Origin: Streptomyces amritsarensis
GTDB lineage: Bacteria > Actinomycetota > Actinomycetes > Streptomycetales > Streptomycetaceae
DNA length: 64,000 nucleotides
Assembly (NCBI RefSeq): GCF_001953875.1
Contig: NZ_MQUR01000023.1
Coordinates: forward strand, 17,744 to 81,743
Reading direction: 5' to 3'
The notes below the pieces were generated by a model. It had not been told where the DNA came from, ran no database searches, and saw only the letters and a program-made list of their open reading frames with translations. The position numbers were made by a program, and so were the translations under genes. Shown here piece after piece: positions 9,069-17,167 of this stretch. How positions within the stretch are numbered: the stretch's first letter is position 1; the number at the start of each line of letters is the position of its first letter.

Positions 9069-9548
9069 TCAGTCCCGGGCCACGCCCTCGCACCACAGGA
9101 CGGTGACCGGCTTGCCCAGGGCACGGGCGTAGGCCACGATCTCGGCGGTGCCGCCGTGCCCGCGGGCGGGCCGGCCGTCCCAGACGGCGACGAGCCGGTC
9201 GCAGGAGTCGGCGATGTAGGCGCCCGCGGCGTAGTACGCCTCGTCCGTGGAGTGGGCGAAGTCCATGCGGATCTCCTGGGCGGCCCGGAGCCTGAGGCTG
9301 TGGTAGCGGTCCAGCGCCTCGGCGCCCTCGAAGGACTCTTCGTAGTCCTCGCTGGGGATCACCACGGTGAGGTCGGCGCCGCATTCGAGGGCGATGGCCG
9401 CGAACAGCTGGTCCGCTCCGTCGGCGAGGCTGGAGAGGGCCTCCAGCGGCCCTTCGTGGCCGCCCAGTACGGCCCGCAGGCCGCTCTCCACATGGCCGAG
9501 CACCGAGTCCGGGATGGACCGGTGCCCGGTCACGCCGATGCGTTTCAT
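9069..9548 (-). CDS. SLOG-like Rossmann nucleotide-binding protein
   Basis: 159 residues, ATG at 9548. The N-terminus KRIGVTGHRSIP is the glycine-rich loop of the SLOG/DprA-like Rossmann superfamily. It is followed by SLADGADQLFAAIALECGADLTVVIPSEDY and, near the end, DRLVAVWDGRPARGHGGTAEIVAYARALGKPV, the conserved D-G-x-x-x-GGT-x-x-I-V-x-A pattern of SLOG domains. SLOG proteins bind or sense nucleotide-derived ligands and are often paired with SLATT membrane proteins; here such a protein is its convergent neighbour 25 bases away. A better start than ATG 9548 was not seen, and there is only a weak purine-rich tract upstream. Its role is inferred from family and context only. Confidence 0.65.
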   Translation of the reverse strand: MKRIGVTGHRSIPDSVLGHVESGLRAVLGGHEGPLEALSSLADGADQLFAAIALECGADLTVVIPSEDYEESFEGAEALDRYHSLRLRAAQEIRMDFAHSTDEAYYAAGAYIADSCDRLVAVWDGRPARGHGGTAEIVAYARALGKPVTVLWCEGVARD

Positions 9549-9581
9549 GCAGGAACCTGCTTCCCCCCGGGGACACGGCCG

Positions 9582-9620
9582 CCCTGGACATCCTCCCAGA
9601 AGCCGGGAGGACGTCCAGGG
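9582..9620 (-). terminator. Hairpin downstream of the protease gene
   Basis: A 16-bp inverted repeat with one G-T wobble (9582-9597 against 9605-9620) and a 7-base loop, 28 bases beyond the protease stop. It would end the minus-strand protease transcript before the SLOG-like gene. Confidence 0.6.
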
Positions 9621-9647
9621 TGCCGACAGGGGCGCGCGGGGCACGGG

Positions 9648-10532
9648 TCAGTAGACGCTGACCCCGTAGGCGTTGAGCGCCTCGACCACGGGCTGGAAGA
9701 AGGTCGTGCCGCCCGAGGAGCAGTTGCCGCTGCCGCCGGAGGTGAGGCCGACCGCGCGGGTGCCCGAGTAGAGCGGGCCGCCGCTGTCGCCGGGCTCGGC
9801 GCACACGTTGGTGCGGATCATGCCGTAGACGATGTCGCCGCCGCCGTAGTTGACGGTGGCGTTGAGGCCGGTGACGCGGCCGCTGTGGGTGCCGGTGGTG
9901 GAGCCGCGCCGGGTCACGGACATGTTGACCGTGGCGTTGACGGCGCTGGTGATGTCCTGGCTGCCGACGGTCCCGGGCGGTACGGGGGTGTTGCTGGCGT
10001 ACTTGATGAGGCCGTAGTCGTTGTTCGGGAAGCTGGAACCGGTCGTGGAGCCGAGGACGTTCGTGCGGGCGGAGTTGGTCCACCAGGTGCCCGCGCCGTC
10101 GGTGCAGTGTCCGGCGGTCAGGGCGTAGTAGTTGCTTCCGCTGCGGACGTTGAAGCCGAGCGAACAGCGCCAGCTGTTGGCGTAGATGGCGTCGCCGCCC
10201 GAGGCGAGCTTGGTGAGCCTGCCCGGGATGCGCTCGATGCGCAGCGCCCCCGCGTCGGTTCCGGCCTCGCGCTTGATTTTCGCGATGGCGGCTGCGGAGA
10301 CGGTGGAGTCGGCGGAGACCACGAGGGTTCCGGTGGCGGGGTCGGCGTGCCAGGCGGTGCCCGCTACGTCGGCCCGCAGGACGGAGGCGCCGGCGGAGGC
10401 GAGCCGGTCGGCGCTGAAACCGCCGTCCTGGGGGTCCGCGCTCGCCGCGGTCGGTGCGGCGAGCGCTGCGGCGGCGGCCAGGCCGGTGGCCACCGCGAGC
10501 AGCCTGTTACGGGTGGTGCGCTTGATCCTCAC
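9648..10532 (-). CDS. Streptogrisin A/B-like secreted S1 serine protease
   Basis: 294 residues. A Sec signal (basic [12 protein letters not shown], then an Ala-rich core, cleavage near A31-D33) is followed by a short propeptide of about 80 residues and a mature chymotrypsin-fold domain beginning near S111 with SGGDAIY..., as in streptogrisin B. The catalytic triad is visible: H142 in TAGHC, D172 in NNDYGLI, S250 in GDSGGP. Cysteine pairs C123/C143 and C244/C271 match the family disulfides. The protein would be secreted and self-processed. The start is GTG 10532, preceded by AGGAGG at 7-8 bases. It has a single-gene transcription unit with its own downstream hairpin. Confidence 0.92.
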   Translation of the reverse strand: MRIKRTTRNRLLAVATGLAAAAALAAPTAASADPQDGGFSADRLASAGASVLRADVAGTAWHADPATGTLVVSADSTVSAAAIAKIKREAGTDAGALRIERIPGRLTKLASGGDAIYANSWRCSLGFNVRSGSNYYALTAGHCTDGAGTWWTNSARTNVLGSTTGSSFPNNDYGLIKYASNTPVPPGTVGSQDITSAVNATVNMSVTRRGSTTGTHSGRVTGLNATVNYGGGDIVYGMIRTNVCAEPGDSGGPLYSGTRAVGLTSGGSGNCSSGGTTFFQPVVEALNAYGVSVY

Positions 10533-11731
10533 TTCTCGTCCTCCTGGAGAGGGTCGGGGGCCCGGCGGTCGTGGGGGTGCCAGAGCCCGTGAGGCGCAGC
10601 CGGGGGCACGGCGAACACATGAGCTTTGGCCGTGTCCCTGACAAGCGCTGTCGGGAGTGTCCTGTCGTCGGATACCGGTCGCAAGAGCGGCTTTCGGCCT
10701 CCGCGCGCCGCCCGTCGCCGTGCGGGGTGATGTGTTCCGGGGCGGTGCGGGAGGGCCGGGGCGGGGTCTACGAGGGCGCGGTCGGGCGGCGCGGCGGAGC
10801 CCGGCGGGGCTCCGGGGTGATCGCGCCCCGCGCGCCGGGTATGCCGGTCTGCGGGCGGTGGACGCGGCGCCTGCCGCGCCGGCGCGGGGCGTCTTGGGCG
10901 ACGGCCCCCAGGGGGTGTCCGCACAGGAGCGCCGTGCGCGCGGAGGGCGGCCGCCGCGCGCGTCGGGCCTTGCGGGCCCGACGCGGGACGCGCGCCGTGC
11001 CCTCGAAGGGGATGGCGGGCTGCCGGCCGGGACCGGGTCGGCGCGGGTGCCGGCCGTGGTGTCCCGTCCGGCCGTTCCGGTCGTGCGCGCACGCAGGAGA
11101 AGGCCCCGGCAGTGCGGACGCGGGGGTGCCCTGCCGGGCCGCGGCGCCCTCGGCGGCAAGGCCGAGGGTGTGTGCGGCCCGGCGCCCTGCGGGCCGGATC
11201 ACGACGGCCCGGGCGGTCACGGCCGCAGGCCGGGAGCGGGCCGGCGGGCAGGCTGCGGCGGCCGCAGCGGCCCCGCCCGCGGCGGCCGCGCGGCCTCGGC
11301 GTGCGCGGTGCCCGGGACGGGTCCGCGCAGCAGCGCCCGCCGGCCGTGGCCCGGCCCCCGCGGCGTCCGGCGCCTTGAGGTCTCCTCCGGCCCGCCGGGC
11401 CGGACGCGGCAGGCGCGCCGGACGCGCCCGGGCACACCCGGGAACGCGGCGGAGCGCGATGCCGGGAGCCTCGGGGCGGGCCGGGCCGTGCGGGCCCGGA
11501 ACGGCCGGAATTCGACCTTCCGGGTGGTCGGCGGGGCGGGGGCCGGCCCACGGTGCGCGAGGGCCGCGCGGGGCGCACACGGCGGCCCGCGCCACGGCCC
11601 CGTGCCCGCGCCGTGCCCGCCGGGCCGCGTGCGGATCGTCTGCGTCAACGCTCATCCCGCTCAGCCCTTCCACGCGCGTCCGGCCGGGAATCCCCGCATA
11701 CGCCGTCCGGGCGCGTGGAACTGACGCGAAC
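10533..11731. other. 1.2 kb GC-extreme stretch with no credible gene
   Basis: No frame on either strand has the residue balance of a real protein: all long readings are Arg/Pro/Gly/Ala-rich with almost no aliphatic or aromatic residues and no SD-start pair. I see short G+C-only inverted repeats but no tRNA or rRNA signature. The right 150 bases of it hold the 3' side of the DUF5685 gene's downstream region; the left 100 hold the protease promoter region. It may be a decayed gene or non-coding spacer. Confidence 0.55.
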
Positions 11732-13138
11732 TCAGTCGCAGCAGCAGCCGCAGTTGCAGTCGCAGCAGCCGCCGTCGCCACCGCCGCCGGAGCCGCCCTC
11801 GGAACCGCCGGCCGCCGAGGGGTTCGACCGGCAGCAGGTGCAGCACTCGCAGGCGTCGCACCACGGGTCCCGCTTCTTGCGCGACCAGGGGCCCTCGTGC
11901 TCGGTGCAGCAGATCTGGCAGGTGCAGAAGAGCCCGATGGCCACCGCGCAGCCGGCCAGCAGACCCCGGGGCGTCCGCTGCGGATGCCGCCCGCCGCCAC
12001 CGAAGCCCCCGCCCCCGAAGCCGCCGCCGCCGAAGCCGTCGCCGCCCCCGAAGCCGCCCCCGCCGCCGAGGCCGCCGCCACCGCCGCCGGACCCGCCCGA
12101 CCTCGCGGGCGGCGGGCCGCCCGGCGCCTGCGGGGTGTTCGGGCCGTAGGGGCTCGCGCCGTACGGAGCGCCGCCGTAGGGGTTGCTGCCGCCGTTCCCG
12201 TCGTACGGGTTGGATCCGTACGGGTTGGATCCGTGCGGGTTCGGGCCCTGCCCGGCCGAGGCGGTGGCGGTGTGGCCGCAGCTCATGGTCCCGAAGGCCC
12301 GGTCCACCGAGGTGCGCAGCTCGTGCACGAGGAGCCGGTGGGCGAGTCCGGCGTCGGCGAACTCGACCTCGGCCAGCGCCAGCCTGATGCCGTGCAGGGC
12401 GTCGTCGCAGAGCCTGCGGGCCTCGGCGAGCGGGGTCCCGGTGGCGGTGAGGGGGTTCCAGGCGCCCGCCTGCGCGTCGGCGCCCTGGTCCTCCACCGCG
12501 TCCAGCAGGTGCGCGAGCCGCCCGAAGTACCGGCCGGCCTCGGCCAGCGCGGGGGCGTTGCCCGGCCGTCCCGCCAGCTGCGCGGTATGCGCGAACGCGG
12601 CGGCCGTCGCGGTCTCCGTCGGCTCGGTCACCACGAGCACGGGAGTGCCGGGGCCGGCCAGGGTCTCGATGCCCGCCTGCCGGTCCACCGCGTCCACGAG
12701 CACCGCGGTGTCGAAGCCGAGCGAGGCGCCGGTGCGCGCACCGGCCCGGTCCCAGCCGCGGGCCACCTTGCGGGCGGCGGCGGCGATCGGGGCGCGGGCC
12801 AACAGCCCGTCCCCGTCGGCCACGTGGTCGCGCACCTTGGCGGAGGCCAGGACGAGCGAGACGGCGGCCGCCAGCCGGGCGCCCTCGCCCTTGGCGACGG
12901 CGGCGGTGCGCATGCCGCGCAGCGGGCAGGGGCCGGCGGTGCGCCGGGACCCGGGGGCCGGACCGGACTGAGCCTCCGTCAGAACGGAGACAAGCAAACC
13001 GTCGTAGTTCGTGACGATGCGGGCGAACTGTCCGTGGTCGCCCCGAAGTGCCAGGCACAGCCCGCACAGATGGGCCATCCACTCCGCCTTGAGCCGCTCC
13101 CCGAGCCGGTGCGTGCAAGGCCTGACTATGCCGAACAA
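11732..13138 (-). CDS. DUF5685-family protein with Gly-rich linker and Cys-rich tail
   Basis: 468 residues from TTG 13138 (GGGGGAA tract upstream). The N-terminal ~290 residues carry an HLCGLCLALRGDHGQFAR motif and NYDGLLVSVL, then alpha-helical sequence containing HLLDAVEDQGAD; this matches the DUF5685 family, whose function is unknown. Then comes a low-complexity linker with SNPYG repeats and poly-Gly, a hydrophobic stretch LLAGCAVAIGLFCTC that may be a membrane segment, and a tail with 20 or so cysteines, closing in CCDCNCGCCCD. The conserved N-terminal cysteines and the tail suggest metal or Fe-S binding, an inference. It is isolated, with a long non-coding region downstream. Confidence 0.75.
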   Translation of the reverse strand: MFGIVRPCTHRLGERLKAEWMAHLCGLCLALRGDHGQFARIVTNYDGLLVSVLTEAQSGPAPGSRRTAGPCPLRGMRTAAVAKGEGARLAAAVSLVLASAKVRDHVADGDGLLARAPIAAAARKVARGWDRAGARTGASLGFDTAVLVDAVDRQAGIETLAGPGTPVLVVTEPTETATAAAFAHTAQLAGRPGNAPALAEAGRYFGRLAHLLDAVEDQGADAQAGAWNPLTATGTPLAEARRLCDDALHGIRLALAEVEFADAGLAHRLLVHELRTSVDRAFGTMSCGHTATASAGQGPNPHGSNPYGSNPYDGNGGSNPYGGAPYGASPYGPNTPQAPGGPPPARSGGSGGGGGGLGGGGGFGGGDGFGGGGFGGGGFGGGGRHPQRTPRGLLAGCAVAIGLFCTCQICCTEHEGPWSRKKRDPWCDACECCTCCRSNPSAAGGSEGGSGGGGDGGCCDCNCGCCCD

Positions 13139-13424
13139 GCTGCTTCCCCCGTGTGTCGTACGCGTGCCTGCCGGGCATCGTATCGACCCGCGTCTTTCAC
13201 CCGTACGTCCCCGTCGCCCACCCGTACGGCGGCGCCGGTCGTATTTTCACTCAGTCAGCAGCGGTAGCGGCCAGGATCCTTGACCGTGCAACGGATGTTC
13301 TGCACCAGTACCGTCACGAAACCCCTGCGCGGCGACTATCCACTTGGCGCGTTGTCAGCATCATGGACGAGCATAGGGGCAGCGGAGAGAAAGACAGAGT
13401 GACCGCGGTGAAAGGAGGCAGTCC

Positions 13425-13874
13425 ATGGGTTCGGTGCGCAAGGCGAGTGCCTGGCTGGGTCTCGTGGAGGACAGCGACGACGAGCGCTACTACGACGACG
13501 ACTACGCGGAGGCCGCCCACGGTTCCGTCGCGGGCCCGGGTGACCAGTGGGTGACCGACCCCCGCGTCAAGGTGGCCTCCGAGTCGGCCGTGGAGCACGG
13601 CCGCCGGATCGCGACCGTCACCCCGGACGGATTCCGTGACGCGCGCGGCATCGGCGAGCTGTTCCGCGACGGGGTCCCGGTGATCGTGAACCTGTCGTCG
13701 ATGGACCCGACCGACGCGAAGCGCGTCGTCGACTTCGCGGCCGGACTGACCTTCGGTCTGCGCGGTTCGATCGAGCGGGTGGCGACCAGGGTCTTCCTGC
13801 TGACCCCGGCCGACACCCAGATCGTGAGCGGCGAGCCCGGCGGCCGCTCGCGCGACTTCTTCAACCAGAGCTGA
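13425..13874 (+). CDS. sflA: SepF-like cell-division protein (SflA type)
   Basis: 149 residues. AAAGGAGG lies 6 bases before ATG 13425. The short amphipathic N-terminus ([13 protein letters not shown]) would bind the membrane. An acidic linker with [10 protein letters not shown] follows, then the SepF core: [49 protein letters not shown] and FLLTPAD. SepF anchors FtsZ; Streptomyces carry one dcw-cluster SepF and two paralogues, SflA and SflB, which influence Z-ring formation in sporulation and branching. This copy is not beside ftsZ, and its neighbour is an acyl-CoA dehydrogenase, the context I recall for SflA in S. coelicolor. The paralogue assignment rests on that recalled synteny. Confidence 0.85.
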   Translation: MGSVRKASAWLGLVEDSDDERYYDDDYAEAAHGSVAGPGDQWVTDPRVKVASESAVEHGRRIATVTPDGFRDARGIGELFRDGVPVIVNLSSMDPTDAKRVVDFAAGLTFGLRGSIERVATRVFLLTPADTQIVSGEPGGRSRDFFNQS

Positions 13875-13883
13875 GCGGGGCTC

Positions 13884-15053
13884 TCACCGGAAGGCGTCCA
13901 GCCCGGTGAGCGCCTTGCCCAGCACCAACTGGTGCATCTCGACGGTGCCCTCGTAGGTGAGGACCGATTCGAGGTTGGTGGCGTGCCGCATGACGGGGTA
14001 TTCGAGCGAGATCCCGTTGGCGCCGAGGACGGTCCGCGCGGTGCGGCAGATCTCGATGGCCTCGCGGACGTTGTTGAGCTTGCCGAAACTGATCTGCTCC
14101 GGCCGCAGGGTGCCCGCGTCCATCCGCCGGCCCAGGTGGTGGGCGAGCAGGATGCCCTTGTGGAGTTCGAGGGCCATGTCCGCCAGCTTGGCCTGGGTGA
14201 GCTGGAAGCCGCCGATCGGCTTGCCGAACTGCTCCCGCGTCCGCGCGTAGTCGAGCGCGGCCTCGAAACTGGCCCGCGCCGCGCCCATGGATCCCCAGAT
14301 GATCCCGTACCGCGCGTGGCTGAGGCAGCCGAGCGGCCCCTTGAGCCCGGTGACGAGCGGCAGCACCGCGTCGGCGGGCAGCCGTACGTCGTCCATGACC
14401 AGCTCGCTGGTGACGCTGGCCCGCAGCGACCACTTGTGCTTGATCTCCGGAGCGGAGAAGCCGGGCGTGTCGGTGGGCACCACGAAGCCGCGGATGCCGT
14501 CGTCGGTCTGCGCCCACACCACGGCCACCGCGGCCACGGAGCCGTTGGTGATCCACATCTTGCGGCCGCCCAGCACCCAGTCGGTGCCGTCGCGCTTGGC
14601 GTACGTCCGCATCGCGGCGGGGTCGGAGCCCACGTCGGGCTCGGTCAGCCCGAAGCAGCCGATCAGCTCGCCCGCGGCCATGCCGGGCAGCCAGCGCTGC
14701 TTCTGCTCCTCGGAGCCGTACTTCCAGATCGCGTACATGGCCAGCGACCCCTGTACGGAGACCAGCGAGCGGATGCCGGAGTCGGCGGCCTCCAGCTCCA
14801 GGCAGGCCAGGCCGTACTGCACGGCGCTGGCGCCGGCGCACCCGTAGCCCTCCAGGGACATCCCGAGCGCCCCGAGGGCACCGAGCTCTCGGGCCAGCTC
14901 GCGGATCGCGGGGAGCTCGCCGCTCTCGTACCACTGGGCGATGTGCGGCAGCACCCGGTCGGCGGCCCAGCTGCGGACGGTGTCCCGGACGGCGAGGTCC
15001 TCGGGCCCGAGGAGCTCGTCGAGCCCGAGCGGATCGGTGGGTACGAAGGACAC
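13884..15053 (-). CDS. Acyl-CoA dehydrogenase, glutaryl-CoA dehydrogenase-like
   Basis: 389 residues, GTG 15053. FAD-dependent alpha,beta-dehydrogenation of an acyl-CoA. Visible motifs are CFGLTEPDVGSDP and KMWITNG in the middle domain, and RTREQFGKPIGGFQLTQAKLA and the C-terminal block ending TYEGTVEMHQLVLGKAL, where the Glu of YEGT is the catalytic base of the glutaryl-CoA dehydrogenase group. Length is normal for that group. Glutaryl-CoA dehydrogenase also decarboxylates; which substrate this copy uses cannot be settled by eye. It is convergent with the SepF-like gene, with only 9 bases between stops. Confidence 0.9.
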   Translation of the reverse strand: MSFVPTDPLGLDELLGPEDLAVRDTVRSWAADRVLPHIAQWYESGELPAIRELARELGALGALGMSLEGYGCAGASAVQYGLACLELEAADSGIRSLVSVQGSLAMYAIWKYGSEEQKQRWLPGMAAGELIGCFGLTEPDVGSDPAAMRTYAKRDGTDWVLGGRKMWITNGSVAAVAVVWAQTDDGIRGFVVPTDTPGFSAPEIKHKWSLRASVTSELVMDDVRLPADAVLPLVTGLKGPLGCLSHARYGIIWGSMGAARASFEAALDYARTREQFGKPIGGFQLTQAKLADMALELHKGILLAHHLGRRMDAGTLRPEQISFGKLNNVREAIEICRTARTVLGANGISLEYPVMRHATNLESVLTYEGTVEMHQLVLGKALTGLDAFR

Positions 15054-15243
15054 GGGGCCTCCCGGCGGCCTGAGCAGGAACCTGGCGGCGCAAGGTTTTG
15101 CGCCGACCCGAAGCTATTGGCCTCGGGCGGGCAAATCCAGCCCCGCCTTCCGGCACCGGCCGGCCGCACCACTGCGTCCCCGCCGCGGCGAGGGCGGGGG
15201 GCCGGGCGGCGGGGCCGCACCGGCGGGGCGGGATGCCCGGCGC

Positions 15244-16884
15244 TCAGCCGGCCTGCTCGACCGGGGTCGGCCGCGGCTCGCCCTTCGCCTGCGCGGGCAA
15301 CCGCACCGGCTCGGCCTCCTCGGCCGCCCCGCACTCCATCGCCCGCGGCAGCTTCAGCGCCATCGCGGCCCCCGCGAACAGCAGCGCCGCGCTCACCAGC
15401 AGCGTCACGTGCAGGCCGTGCACGAAGGAGTGCCGTGCCGCCGCGTACAGGGCGGCTCCGGCCGGGCCTCCGAGGCCCGAGGCGATCTGGTAGGCCTCGC
15501 CCAGCGAGTTCGCCGCGCCCGCCGAGTCCGCGGCCGACACCCCGGGCACCGAGGCGAGCCCCGGCCGGTACGCCGCGTTCATCACGCTGCCCAGCAGCGC
15601 GATGCCGATGCCCGCGCCCAGCTGGTAGGAGGTCTCGCCGATCGAGGCCGCGCCGCCCGCGGTCTCGGCCGGCGCCTCGCTCAGCATCGACTCGTACGCG
15701 GCGAACAGCGTGGTCTGCAGTCCGAAGCCGAGCAGGATGAAGCCGACGGTCAGCAGCAGCGGCCGGTCCTGCTGGCCCATCAGCGTCAGCAGCAGCACGG
15801 CGAAGGCGGTCAGCAGGAAGCCCAGCGACACCATGGTGCGCGGCCCGACCCGGGCCAGGGTGTAGGAGCCGGTGGCGCCCGCGGCCATGGCCGCGAAGGT
15901 CAGCGGCAGCAGGCGCAGGCCGGTCTCCAGGGGGCTGAGGTGCAGCACCAGCTGGAGGTACTGGACGGCGATCAGTTCGAGCCCCACCAACGCGAGCATG
16001 GCGAGCACGATGCAGGCGACCGAGGTGGAGAAGGCGGCCCGCGAGAACATCCGCATGTCGATCAGCGGGTGCTCGCGCCGCTTCTGGCGCCGTACGAACA
16101 GCACGAGCAGCGTCGCGCCGAGCAGCAGCGGGAACAGCGCCTGCGCGTCGAGGAGGTGCCGTTCGGCGCCGAGCCGCTTGATCCCGAGCACCGCGCCGAG
16201 CACGCCGGCGGCGGCCATCAGCGCACCGAGCACGTCCCACGGCCCGTCCGCGGAGCCGCGCGACTCCGGCAGCAGCCAGCGGCCGAGCGGCAGGATCAGC
16301 GCCATCAGCGGGATGTTGATCAGGAAGACCGAGCCCCACCAGAAGTGCTCGATGAGGAAGCCGCCGAGGACCGGGCCGCTGGCCGCGCCGATCGCGGCGA
16401 CGGCGGTCCAGATGCCGATGGCCAGGGCCCGCTCGCGCCGGTCGGGGAAGACCTGGCGCAGGATCGACAGGGTGGCCGGCATGATCATCGCGCCGCCGAT
16501 GCCGAGCAGGGCGCGTGCGGCGATGAGGACCTGGGCGTTGTCGGCGAAGGCCGCTATCGCGGAGGCCGCGCCGAAGAGTCCGTAGCCGAGGAGGAGGATG
16601 CGGCGGCGGCCCACCCGGTCCCCGAGGGTGCCGAAGAGGATCAGCAGCGAGGCGCAGACCAGCGGGTAGGCGTCGACGACCCAGAGGAGCTCCATCGGGC
16701 CGGGCCGCAGGTCCTCCGTGACGGACGGAACCGCGACGTGCAGGATCGTCGCGTCGAGCGCGACGAGGACCAGGCTGACGCAGAGAACGGCCAGGACGAC
16801 CCAGCGGTTGGCACCGCCGGAGGCCGCTCCCAGACGCTGCCAGGGCGAAGGGGTCCCGGCCGTGGCCGCGTTCGTCCCCGCCAT
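15244..16884 (-). CDS. MFS drug-efflux transporter, DHA2 (14-TM) type
   Basis: 546 residues from ATG 16884, with GGGAGG 7 bases upstream; an overlapping ATG at 16888 is out of frame. The first helix carries LDATILHVAVPSV (motif D1 of 14-TM exporters), loop 2-3 has GTLGDRVGRRRILLLGYG (motif A), and helix 5 has GPVLGGFLIEHFWWGSVFLINIP (motif C). About 14 hydrophobic segments can be counted. This class exports drugs or dyes by proton antiport. There is no adjacent TetR regulator; the upstream region is shared with the divergent glycosyltransferase gene. The substrate is unknown. Confidence 0.9.
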   Translation of the reverse strand: MAGTNAATAGTPSPWQRLGAASGGANRWVVLAVLCVSLVLVALDATILHVAVPSVTEDLRPGPMELLWVVDAYPLVCASLLILFGTLGDRVGRRRILLLGYGLFGAASAIAAFADNAQVLIAARALLGIGGAMIMPATLSILRQVFPDRRERALAIGIWTAVAAIGAASGPVLGGFLIEHFWWGSVFLINIPLMALILPLGRWLLPESRGSADGPWDVLGALMAAAGVLGAVLGIKRLGAERHLLDAQALFPLLLGATLLVLFVRRQKRREHPLIDMRMFSRAAFSTSVACIVLAMLALVGLELIAVQYLQLVLHLSPLETGLRLLPLTFAAMAAGATGSYTLARVGPRTMVSLGFLLTAFAVLLLTLMGQQDRPLLLTVGFILLGFGLQTTLFAAYESMLSEAPAETAGGAASIGETSYQLGAGIGIALLGSVMNAAYRPGLASVPGVSAADSAGAANSLGEAYQIASGLGGPAGAALYAAARHSFVHGLHVTLLVSAALLFAGAAMALKLPRAMECGAAEEAEPVRLPAQAKGEPRPTPVEQAG

Positions 16885-17167
16885 GCATGTACCTCCCAGG
16901 TGATCCCTCGCGCTCGGTGGACCAGCGTCTGCGGAGCCACGGGGGGTGGTGCGCTGTGCGGCATCCAACGGGGTCCGGCATCGACACGCGAGTGAACGGT
17001 CAGCGTACGCGAGTTCGTGTGCCCGACACGTGGCCAAGCTCTCATACCGGCAGCGGCCCCCGTGTGGCGTGCGCCACTCCCCCACCCCGAAGCCTCCCCC
17101 CGCGTACACGCCCGCTCACGGTCCGTGGTTCTCGGCGCCGACCCAGGTCGGACGCCACCGGATAATC

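Noticed and set aside
10657..11724. Plus and minus frames in the 1.2 kb gap (355 and 349 residues)
   Set aside because: Composition is that of random GC-rich DNA: few hydrophobic residues, no start signals and no motif on either strand.
10571..13267. 898-residue plus-strand frame across the GC-rich gap and the DUF5685 gene
   Set aside because: Arg/Pro/Gly-rich with no domain; overlaps a well-supported gene on the other strand.
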